Origin: Gammaproteobacteria bacterium
GTDB lineage: Bacteria; Pseudomonadota; Gammaproteobacteria; Pseudomonadales; Oleiphilaceae
DNA: 6,826 nt
Assembly: GCA_003695085.1 (NCBI GenBank)
Contig: RFIV01000026.1
Span: 1 to 6,826, forward strand
Reading direction: 5' to 3'
The position numbers and the translations under genes are program-made. The notes under the pieces are model-generated. The model saw only the letters and a program-made list of their open reading frames with translations, made no database searches and had not been told where the DNA came from. This document shows, one piece after another, positions 1-5,639 of the stretch (within the stretch, counting starts at the first letter, position 1; every line of letters starts with the position of its first letter).

Positions 1-501
1 CTCCACCGCATTGATGATGAGTGCCTGGACCTTGTCTTCTTTCGGGGGCGTCAGCTTGACGGCGGTCGGAAAACCCGCTCCGCCCATGCCGGCGATGCCG
101 GCCATGCGAATACGTTCCCGAATCTCCTGGCGTGACAGCGCACGAAAGTCCCCGGCGGGATTCAGGTCGACCCAGTCGTCTTGTCCGTCACTCTGGATGA
201 CAATCGATGGCACCGGCAGACCTGACGGGTGTGCCGAGGGTCTGGGCTCAATGGCAACAACGGTGCCAGAGGTGGGGGCGTGCACGGCAGCCGATACCAG
301 GCCGATGGGGCGTGCAATGAGCTCGCCGGCCTTGACCGACTGCCCCGCAGCAACGATAGGCTCGGCCGGGCTGCCCAGGTGCTGGTTCAGCGGAACCACG
401 TAGGTTTGCACCAGCGGGAAGCGCCGAATGGGCTTGCGGGTGGACTGCGCCTTGTTCTCGGGCGGATGGATGCCACCGTGAAAATCCCAGATCTTTCTCA
501 T
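1..501 (-). CDS. rsxC: RsxC (RnfC), electron transport complex subunit C, N-terminal part
   Basis: This is the first 167 codons of RsxC, open to the left window edge with no stop, so the gene is cut by the window and not broken. RsxC is the peripheral subunit of the Rsx/Rnf membrane complex that binds NADH and FMN and passes electrons to RsxB. Visible landmarks are KIWDFHGGIHPPE near residues 3-15, the HAPTSGTV stretch near 87-94 (biotinyl-lipoyl-like fold), and the glycine-rich GIAGMGGAGFPT near 136-147, which belongs to the FMN/NADH-binding SLBB-type region. The last visible residues, LIINAVE, lead into the conserved CEPY segment. The later ferredoxin clusters would lie outside the window. 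The ATG at 501 overlaps the rsxB stop (ATGA), and an AGGAGG at 517-512 plus a closer GAGG at 509-506 precede it, so translation is probably coupled to rsxB. The E. coli protein has about nine extra residues before KIWDF; none are supported here. Confidence 0.95.
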   Translation of the reverse strand, partial: MRKIWDFHGGIHPPENKAQSTRKPIRRFPLVQTYVVPLNQHLGSPAEPIVAAGQSVKAGELIARPIGLVSAAVHAPTSGTVVAIEPRPSAHPSGLPVPSIVIQSDGQDDWVDLNPAGDFRALSRQEIRERIRMAGIAGMGGAGFPTAVKLTPPKEDKVQALIINAVE

Positions 502-1097
502 GCGGCCTCATCCTCCTGTTTCGGACGAGCCGGCTCCAGAATGCGAATCGGTGTTTCAGCTACTGCGGGCTTGTCCCAATGCCAGCTCTGCAGCGTGGTT
601 GGGCGAGGGCGCATTTCAATGCAGTCAACCGGACACGGCTCCACGCACAGGTCACAGCCGGTGCACTCATCCACGATAACGGTATGCATCTGTTTGGCTG
701 CGCCCAGAATCGCATCTACCGGGCAGGCCTGAATGCACTTGGTGCAGCCAATGCATTCATCTTCCCGAATGTAGGCCACTCGCTTTTCACTGGTTGCCCC
801 TTCTTCGGCATCCAGTGGCTGGGGTTCTACACCGAGCAGGTCGGCCAGCGCCTGAATCGTGCTCTCGCCCCCGGGCGGGCACTTGTTGATGGCTTCTCCG
901 TTGGCAATGGCTTCGGCATAGGGGCGGCACCCGGGATACCCGCACTGACCACACTGGGTCTGGGGCAGAATGGCGTCAATCTGATCCACCAGCGGGTTGC
1001 CATCGACCTTGAAGCGCACAGCCGCATATCCCAGCAGTGCGCCAAAAACGAGGGCGAGCAACAGCAGGGCACCGATCGCAATGAATACTGCCGTCAT
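498..1097 (-). CDS. rsxB: RsxB (RnfB), Fe-S electron transport complex subunit B
   Basis: RsxB is a membrane-anchored ferredoxin-like subunit that relays electrons within the Rsx/Rnf complex. The 199-residue protein begins with one hydrophobic helix (about residues 3-27) that anchors it in the inner membrane. It continues with a 4Fe-4S domain whose ligands fit C49, C52, C57 and C73 (pattern CGQCGYPGC, then KCPPGG). Two adjacent ferredoxin motifs follow: C115-x2-C118-x2-C121-x3-CP and C145-x2-C148-x2-C151-x3-CP, enough for two more 4Fe-4S clusters. Length and order match the E. coli family member, and all expected cysteines are present. The proline- and charge-rich tail after residue 163 is variable in the family. 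The start ATG has AGGAG six bases upstream (1108-1104), which overlaps the rsxA stop. The gene sits 9 bases after rsxA and overlaps rsxC by 4 bases. Confidence 0.97.
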   Translation of the reverse strand: MTAVFIAIGALLLLALVFGALLGYAAVRFKVDGNPLVDQIDAILPQTQCGQCGYPGCRPYAEAIANGEAINKCPPGGESTIQALADLLGVEPQPLDAEEGATSEKRVAYIREDECIGCTKCIQACPVDAILGAAKQMHTVIVDECTGCDLCVEPCPVDCIEMRPRPTTLQSWHWDKPAVAETPIRILEPARPKQEDEAA

Positions 1098-1106
1098 GGT
1101 GTGCTC

Positions 1107-1688
1107 CTAGAGATTGACGAGGCCGGAAAAGCCCATGAAGGCCAGCGACATCAGGCCGGCACTGATGAGGCCGATGGCACTGCCCTGGAAGGGGCGGGGT
1201 ACATCGGCCGCCGCAATGCGCTCGCGCATGGCACTGAACAACACCAGTACGAGGGAAAAGCCCAGTCCGGCTCCCAGGCCATAGAGGATGGACTCCATCA
1301 GGCCATTCTGTTTCTTGATGTTGAGCAGTGCAACGCCCAGTACCGCACAGTTGGTGGTGATCAGTGGCAGGAAGATGCCCAGCACCTTGTAAAGCAGCGG
1401 GCTGGTCTTGCGCACCACCATTTCCGTGAACTGCACGACGACGGCGATGACAAGAATGAAGGTAATCGTCTGCAGAAATTCGAGACCCAACGGCTGGAGC
1501 AACCAGGTATAGGCCAGATAGCTGCACAGGGAGCTGAGCGTAAGCACAAAGGTCGTTGCCAGGGACATGCCCATGGCCGACTCGACCTTGTTGGACACGC
1601 CCATGAACGGACACAGGCCGAGGAACTGGACCAACACGAAATTGTTGACCAGTATCGTACTGACCAGAATCATAATGTATTCAGTCAT
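1107..1688 (-). CDS. rsxA: RsxA (RnfA), integral membrane electron transport complex subunit A
   Basis: RsxA is one of two homologous integral membrane subunits (with RsxE) that form the core of the Rsx/Rnf complex. It is related to NqrD/NqrE of the sodium-pumping NADH:quinone reductase. The 193-residue protein is hydrophobic throughout, fitting six membrane helices, and its length is the usual one. The conserved cysteines C26 (in LCPFMGV) and C114 (in TTNCAVLG) are both present; in the Rnf family these positions hold a 2Fe-2S cluster between RnfA and RnfE. The segment around 79-120 (ILVIAVVVQFTEMVVRK, then LPLITTNC) is a family signature. The ATG at 1688 gives an N-terminus like the E. coli protein and has AGAGGG six bases upstream. 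It is the first rsx gene here and lies 104 bases downstream of metG on the same strand, with its own candidate promoter in the gap. Confidence 0.97.
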   Translation of the reverse strand: MTEYIMILVSTILVNNFVLVQFLGLCPFMGVSNKVESAMGMSLATTFVLTLSSLCSYLAYTWLLQPLGLEFLQTITFILVIAVVVQFTEMVVRKTSPLLYKVLGIFLPLITTNCAVLGVALLNIKKQNGLMESILYGLGAGLGFSLVLVLFSAMRERIAAADVPRPFQGSAIGLISAGLMSLAFMGFSGLVNL

Positions 1689-1792
1689 GCCCAGCCCTCT
1701 ATGCGCACGTGCCCGTATTATCTACAGGCACTCTATAACTGCAAATACGGAATGATGTTGTTGTTATTCTTGACCGTTATATAAAGCGCGGA
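1689..1792. other. metG-rsxA intergenic region
   Basis: This AT-rich gap of 104 bases separates the metG stop from the rsxA start, both on the minus strand. It holds the candidate rsx promoter and the rsxA ribosome binding site. I see no stem followed by a T-run that would end metG transcription and no small open frame with a good ribosome binding site. No operator repeat is obvious. Confidence 0.6.
1717..1744 (-). promoter_or_regulatory. candidate sigma70 promoter for rsxABC
   Basis: On the minus strand TTGCAG (1744-1739) is followed after 16 bases by GATAAT (1722-1717), matching the -35 and -10 consensus at four and five of six positions. Transcription would start near 1710, giving a leader of about 20 bases before the rsxA ATG with its Shine-Dalgarno at 1700-1695. 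The gap is AT-rich compared with the flanking genes, which fits a promoter. I see no intrinsic terminator hairpin after metG, so read-through from metG into rsx remains possible. This is inferred from pattern only. Confidence 0.4.
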
Positions 1793-3826
1793 TTACATGA
1801 CCCGCATGCCCGGTTGTGCACCCTCATCCGGTGACAGCAAGAAGATGTCCTTGCCTCCCGGCCCGGCCGCCAGCACCATGCCCTCGCTCAGGCCAAACTT
1901 CATCTTTCTGGGCTTGAGGTTGGCAACCATCACCGTCAGCCGACCCTCGAGATCTTCGGGTGCATAAGCGGACTTGATGCCGGCAAACACCTGGCGTTGT
2001 GTCTCGCCCAGATCCAGCGTCAGGCGCAGAAGCTTGTCGGCCCCTTCCACGTGCTCGGCTTTCACAATGCGGGCCACGCGCAGGTCTACCTTGGCGAAGT
2101 CGTCAAACTCGATTTCTGTGGGGGTTTCCGGTGCTTTCTTGCCCTGCTGCGCTGACTTGGCCGGTTTTTTCGGCTCCGCAGCGGGTGCCTTGGAGGCTTC
2201 CACCATGGCCTCTACCTGCTTCGGGTCAATGCGCGTAGCCAGCGGTTTGAATTTGTTGATGCTCTGCCCGAACAACGGCGTATCAAGGGCGCCCCATGTC
2301 AGGGTGGTATTGAGGAACGCTTCGGCCTTTTCTGCCATGGCCGGCAGTACGGGCTTCAGATAGGTCATCAGGATACGGAACATCTCGATGCCCATTGAGC
2401 ATACGGCCAGTACCTCCGCGTCCTTGCCTTCTTCCTTGGCCAGCTGCCAGGGGGCCTTGTCGGCAATGTACTGGTTGGCGACATCTGCCAGCGTCATGAT
2501 TTCCCGTACGGCCTTGCCGAACTCGCGGGTCTCGTAGGCCTGTGCAATCGTTTCAGCCTTGTCGGTAAACTGTTTCAGGAGTGCCGGATTCTCAGGCTGG
2601 TCAGCCAGCTGGCCCCCGGCTTTCTTGATGAACCCGGCACAGCGGCTGGCGATGTTGACCAGCTTGCCGATGACATCGGAGTTCACCCGCTGCACAAAGT
2701 CGCTCAGATTCAGATCCAGATCTTCCACCGCCCCGCTGAGCTTGGCTGCGAAGTAGTAGCGCAGATACTCCGGGTTCAGATGCTCCAGATAGGTGCGGGC
2801 CATGATGAAGGTGCCACGGGATTTGGACATCTTGCGGCCATCCACGGTAACGAAGCCATGTGCGTAGATGGCATTGGGCGCACGGAAGCCGGCGGCCTTG
2901 AGCATGGCCGGCCAGAACAGCCCATGGAAGGAGATGATGTCCTTGCCGATGAAGTGGTACAGCTCGGTATCGGACCCTTCTTTCCAGTAGCGGTCAAAAT
3001 CCAGACCTTCCATCCTGTTGCACAGGTTCCTGAAGCTGGCCATGTAGCCGATCGGCGCATCCAGCCAGACGTAGAAGTACTTGCCCGGTTCACCGGGAAT
3101 CTCGAAGCCGAAATAGGGCGCATCGCGCGAGATATCCCATTCCTGCAGGCCGGCATCCAGCCACTCGGACAGTTTGTTGGCGATCTGCGGTTGCAGGCTG
3201 CCGCTGCGCGTCCACTCTCGCAGATAGGATTCAAAATCCGGCAACTTGAAAAAGAAATGCTCGGATGCCTTCTGAATCGGCGTCGCACCTGAAATGGCCG
3301 AGCGCGGGTTGATCAGGTCGGCGGGTGTGTAGGTGGCGCCACAGACTTCACAGTTGTCGCCATACTGATCTTCCGCCTTGCACTTGGGGCAGGTGCCCTT
3401 GATGAAGCGGTCGGCCAGAAAGAGCTTCTTCTCCGGGTCATAGGCCTGAGTGATCTCACGCCGGGCGATATGGCCTCCGGCTTCACAGGCCTTGTAAATA
3501 GTTTCTGCAAGCTCACGGTTTTCCGGCGAGTGGGTGGTGTAATAGTTGTCAAACTCGATCAGGAAATCGGCGAAGTCCCGCTGGTGCTCCTCCCGTACCT
3601 GATCAATGAGCTGTTCTGGCGTGATGCCCATTTGCTCGGCCTTGAGCATGATGGCGGTGCCATGCGCATCATCTGCACACACATAGGTACACTGGTGGCC
3701 GCGCAGTTTCTGGAAGCGCACCCAGATATCCGTTTGAATGTATTCAAGCAGATGGCCAAGGTGAATGGGGCCATTGGCATAGGGCAGGGCACTGGTGACC
3801 AGGATGTCACGTTTGGGCATCGTCAT
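1793..3826 (-). CDS. metG: Methionyl-tRNA synthetase
   Basis: MetG is the cytoplasmic class I synthetase that charges tRNA-Met, including initiator tRNA, using ATP. From the ATG at 3826 the protein is 677 residues, the same length as the E. coli enzyme. It carries the HIGH signature as HLGH (22-25), a zinc knuckle C146-x2-C149-x9-C159-x2-C162, and KMSKS at 332-336. An alpha-helical anticodon-binding region follows, then an Ala/Pro/Lys-rich linker near 542-570. The C-terminal Trbp111-like tRNA-binding and dimerisation domain starts near 571 (EIEFDDFAKVDLRVARI). The frame stays open to an ATG at 3877, adding 17 residues, but that start lacks a Shine-Dalgarno and the extension has no counterpart in the E. 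coli protein. The start at 3826 is preferred, although its own Shine-Dalgarno is weak (GGA six bases upstream). A further ATG at 3820 is possible. It diverges from apbC, as metG and mrp do in E. coli. Confidence 0.97.
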   Translation of the reverse strand: MTMPKRDILVTSALPYANGPIHLGHLLEYIQTDIWVRFQKLRGHQCTYVCADDAHGTAIMLKAEQMGITPEQLIDQVREEHQRDFADFLIEFDNYYTTHSPENRELAETIYKACEAGGHIARREITQAYDPEKKLFLADRFIKGTCPKCKAEDQYGDNCEVCGATYTPADLINPRSAISGATPIQKASEHFFFKLPDFESYLREWTRSGSLQPQIANKLSEWLDAGLQEWDISRDAPYFGFEIPGEPGKYFYVWLDAPIGYMASFRNLCNRMEGLDFDRYWKEGSDTELYHFIGKDIISFHGLFWPAMLKAAGFRAPNAIYAHGFVTVDGRKMSKSRGTFIMARTYLEHLNPEYLRYYFAAKLSGAVEDLDLNLSDFVQRVNSDVIGKLVNIASRCAGFIKKAGGQLADQPENPALLKQFTDKAETIAQAYETREFGKAVREIMTLADVANQYIADKAPWQLAKEEGKDAEVLAVCSMGIEMFRILMTYLKPVLPAMAEKAEAFLNTTLTWGALDTPLFGQSINKFKPLATRIDPKQVEAMVEASKAPAAEPKKPAKSAQQGKKAPETPTEIEFDDFAKVDLRVARIVKAEHVEGADKLLRLTLDLGETQRQVFAGIKSAYAPEDLEGRLTVMVANLKPRKMKFGLSEGMVLAAGPGGKDIFLLSPDEGAQPGMRVM

Positions 3827-3884
3827 GTCGGATCCGGAAACCTCGTTGAAATTCTGAGAACAGCTCCCTGCGGACATTTACGCG

Positions 3885-3913
3885 TTTACCCGCATGGGAC
3901 CGGGCGCTATGAT
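3885..3913 (+). promoter_or_regulatory. candidate sigma70 promoter for apbC-dcd-MFS
   Basis: TTTACC (3885-3890) and TATGAT (3908-3913) are separated by 17 bases. They match the -35 consensus at four of six and the -10 consensus at five of six positions. Transcription would begin near 3920, leaving about 40 bases of leader before the GTG at 3961. It is the best plus-strand promoter match I see in this gap and probably serves the three tightly spaced genes apbC, dcd and the transporter. Inferred from pattern only. Confidence 0.5.
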
Positions 3914-3937
3914 ACCGGCTTTACCTTTAGATTTCAT
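3909..3937 (-). promoter_or_regulatory. candidate sigma70 promoter for metG
   Basis: On the minus strand ATGAAA (3937-3932) and TATCAT (3914-3909) are separated by 17 bases, matching consensus at four and five of six positions. Transcription would start near 3902, giving a leader of about 75 bases to the ATG at 3826. Its -10 lies on nearly the same bases as the -10 proposed for apbC, so the two may compete. This is weaker than the opposite-strand candidate because the -35 lacks the first T. Confidence 0.3.
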
Positions 3938-3947
3938 CATTTGCCAC

Positions 3948-3953
3948 AGGAGG
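3948..3953 (+). promoter_or_regulatory. Shine-Dalgarno that fixes the apbC start
   Basis: A perfect AGGAGG lies seven bases before the GTG at 3961 but only one base before the in-frame GTG at 3955. Normal spacing therefore selects 3961 as the start of apbC. Confidence 0.8.
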
Positions 3954-3960
3954 TGTGGAC

Positions 3961-5061
3961 GTGGCGGACGTCTCTCACGAAGCGGTCAACGAAGTTCTGA
4001 AAGCCTATCAGGACCCCTACTGGAATACGGATCCGCTCAGTGCAGGCTGGGTGCGGGTGCTGGAGGTTGAGGGTGGCGCCGTCAGGGTGGGTATCGAACT
4101 GCCGTATCCCGCCAGGGGGCTGGCCGCTGGCATGGCCCAGGTGCTTGAAAATCAGCTGCTGGGTATCGACGGGGTGGAAAGTGCCTCGGTGGACGTGACC
4201 TGGTTTGTGGAGGCCGTGAAGCCTGCCGGGCAGAATGAGCCGCTGCCAGGGGTGAAGAATGTGATTGCAGTCGCCTCGGGCAAGGGTGGAGTAGGCAAGT
4301 CCACGACCGCGGTCAATCTGGCGCTGGCGCTTTCGGCGGAAGGTGCGCGTGTGGGCGTGCTGGATGCTGACATCTACGGGCCCAGCATGGGCATGATGCT
4401 CGGCGTCCCGGCGGGCACGCGCCCGGCGCTGCTGGACGAGAAGACCATGAAACCCGTGGAGGCCCAGGGGTTGCAGGTCATGTCCATGGCCTTTCTGGTG
4501 GATGAGAAGCAAGCCATGGTCTGGCGCGGGCCGATGGCAACCGGTGCATTGATTCAGATGCTGGGGCAGACGCATTGGGACAATCTGGACTACCTTGTTG
4601 TGGATATGCCGCCGGGTACCGGGGACATTCAGCTTACGCTGGCGCAGAAGGTGCCGGTATCCGGGTCGATCATTGTGACCACCCCCCAGGATATCGCCCT
4701 GCTTGACTGCAAGCGCGGTATCGAGATGTTCCGGAAGGTGGATATCCCGGTGCTCGGCGTGGTCGAGAACATGAGCATTCATATCTGCAGCCAGTGCGGG
4801 CATCATGAAGCGCTGTTCGGCGAAGGCGGGGGTGAGCGCATCGCTGAAGAATATGGCGTGGAGCTGCTGGGCCAGCTGCCGCTGCACAAGACGATTCGTG
4901 AACAGGCGGACGGTGGCCTGCCGACTGTGGCCGCCGAACCGGAAAGCGAAGTGGCGCTGATTTACCGTGACATTGCGCGCCGCACGGCAGCCAATCTGGC
5001 GAAGCGGATGGCGGAGGAAGCGCAGGCTGCCCCTGAAATTATTGTGAAAACCTGGGAGTGA
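3961..5061 (+). CDS. apbC: Iron-sulfur cluster carrier ATPase ApbC (Mrp/NBP35 family)
   Basis: ApbC/Mrp is a cytoplasmic P-loop ATPase that binds a 4Fe-4S cluster at a dimer interface and passes it to target proteins. The protein is 366 residues from the GTG at 3961, close to the E. coli Mrp length. Residues about 5-85 form a MIP18/DUF59-type domain. The deviant Walker A motif GKGGVGKST occupies 107-115, with the LDADIYGPSMG segment just after it and a VVDMPPGTGD Walker B/switch segment further on. The cluster-binding pair is C276-x2-C279 in ICSQCGHHE; both cysteines are intact, so it should be a functional carrier and not a MinD/ParA relative. It diverges from metG and is followed by dcd after 11 bases, so it heads a probable operon. 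Older literature gives Mrp as a misnamed MetG-related protein because of its neighbour; the family role is Fe-S transfer. Confidence 0.95.
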   Translation: MADVSHEAVNEVLKAYQDPYWNTDPLSAGWVRVLEVEGGAVRVGIELPYPARGLAAGMAQVLENQLLGIDGVESASVDVTWFVEAVKPAGQNEPLPGVKNVIAVASGKGGVGKSTTAVNLALALSAEGARVGVLDADIYGPSMGMMLGVPAGTRPALLDEKTMKPVEAQGLQVMSMAFLVDEKQAMVWRGPMATGALIQMLGQTHWDNLDYLVVDMPPGTGDIQLTLAQKVPVSGSIIVTTPQDIALLDCKRGIEMFRKVDIPVLGVVENMSIHICSQCGHHEALFGEGGGERIAEEYGVELLGQLPLHKTIREQADGGLPTVAAEPESEVALIYRDIARRTAANLAKRMAEEAQAAPEIIVKTWE

Positions 5062-5072
5062 GGACACGGGAC

Positions 5073-5639
5073 ATGACGATCAAGTCCGACAAGTGGATCA
5101 AGAAAATGGCGCGCGATCATGGCATGATCGAGCCGTTCGAAGACAGTCAGGTGCGCTACGCTGGTGAAGATCGGGTGATTTCCTACGGCGTTTCAAGCTA
5201 CGGCTACGATGTCCGTTGCAGCAACGAGTTCAAGATCTTCACCAACGTGCATTCGGCCACCGTGGACCCCAAGAACTTCGATTCGAAGAGCTTCGTGGAT
5301 TTTACGGGCGATGTGTGTGTCATTCCTCCCAATTCCTTCGCTCTGGCGCGTACGGTGGAGTACTTCCGTATACCGCGCAATGTGCTGACCATCTGCCTGG
5401 GCAAATCCACCTATGCGCGCTGCGGCATCATCGTCAACGTGACGCCGCTGGAACCCGAGTGGGAAGGGCATGTGACACTGGAATTCTCCAATACGACCAA
5501 CTTGCCGGCCAAGATCTACGCCAACGAAGGGGTGGCGCAGATGCTGTTCTTTGAATCCGATGAGGATTGCGAAGTCAGTTACCGGGATCGTGGAGGGAAA
5601 TATCTGGGGCAGACTGGCGTCACGCTGCCGAAGGCTTGA
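5073..5639 (+). CDS. dcd: dCTP deaminase
   Basis: Dcd deaminates dCTP to dUTP, supplying dUMP for thymidylate synthesis, and belongs to the trimeric dUTPase-like fold. The 188-residue protein reads like the P. aeruginosa form from end to end. Key parts are VISYGVSSYGYDVRC (35-49), the nucleotide-binding stretch GKSTYARCG (110-118), where S112 and R116 match the E. coli active-site serine and arginine, and HVTLEFSN, where E137 matches the catalytic glutamate. The C-terminal GGKYLGQTGV segment is the lid over the nucleotide. The frame is open five codons further to a GTG at 5058, overlapping apbC. The ATG at 5073 has GAGG nine bases upstream and gives the normal MTIKSDKWI N-terminus, so it is preferred. 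It lies 11 bases after apbC and its stop overlaps the transporter start (TGATG). Confidence 0.97.
   Translation: MTIKSDKWIKKMARDHGMIEPFEDSQVRYAGEDRVISYGVSSYGYDVRCSNEFKIFTNVHSATVDPKNFDSKSFVDFTGDVCVIPPNSFALARTVEYFRIPRNVLTICLGKSTYARCGIIVNVTPLEPEWEGHVTLEFSNTTNLPAKIYANEGVAQMLFFESDEDCEVSYRDRGGKYLGQTGVTLPKA

Larger units (their letters stand above)
3827..3960. other. divergent metG-apbC intergenic region
   Basis: This region of 134 bases separates the divergently read metG and apbC genes and must hold the promoters for both unless they are read from elsewhere. The part next to metG (3827-3877) could encode a 17-residue N-terminal extension, which I consider leader sequence. The candidate -10 elements for both strands lie near 3908-3914. 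No long inverted repeat that would suggest a specific operator is visible. Confidence 0.6.

Noticed and set aside
1..501. Treating rsxC as a pseudogene because no complete frame is present
   Set aside because: All 167 visible codons are open and match the family; it is only cut by the window edge.
579..1784. Long plus-strand open frame of 401 codons opposite rsxB and rsxA
   Set aside because: It lies wholly antisense to two clearly conserved genes, has a composition rich in His, Gln and Gly typical of reverse-frame translation, shows no known motif, and has no ribosome binding site I can support.
1770..1798. Plus-strand promoter-like TTGACC in the metG-rsxA gap
   Set aside because: The -35 match is good, but the bases 17 downstream (TTACAT) match the -10 poorly. 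There is no plus-strand gene to serve; an antisense RNA to metG would be speculation.
3889..3904. Inverted repeat CCCG/CGGG with an 8-base loop in the divergent region
   Set aside because: Arms of four bases are expected by chance in GC-rich DNA, there is no T-run, and it lies inside the proposed promoter spacer. Not enough to call an operator or terminator.
3937..5067. Long minus-strand open frame of 376 codons opposite apbC
   Set aside because: The apbC strand carries intact P-loop and CxxC motifs. The opposite frame is His/Arg/Gln-rich, without motifs, as expected from a reverse-frame shadow in GC-rich coding DNA.
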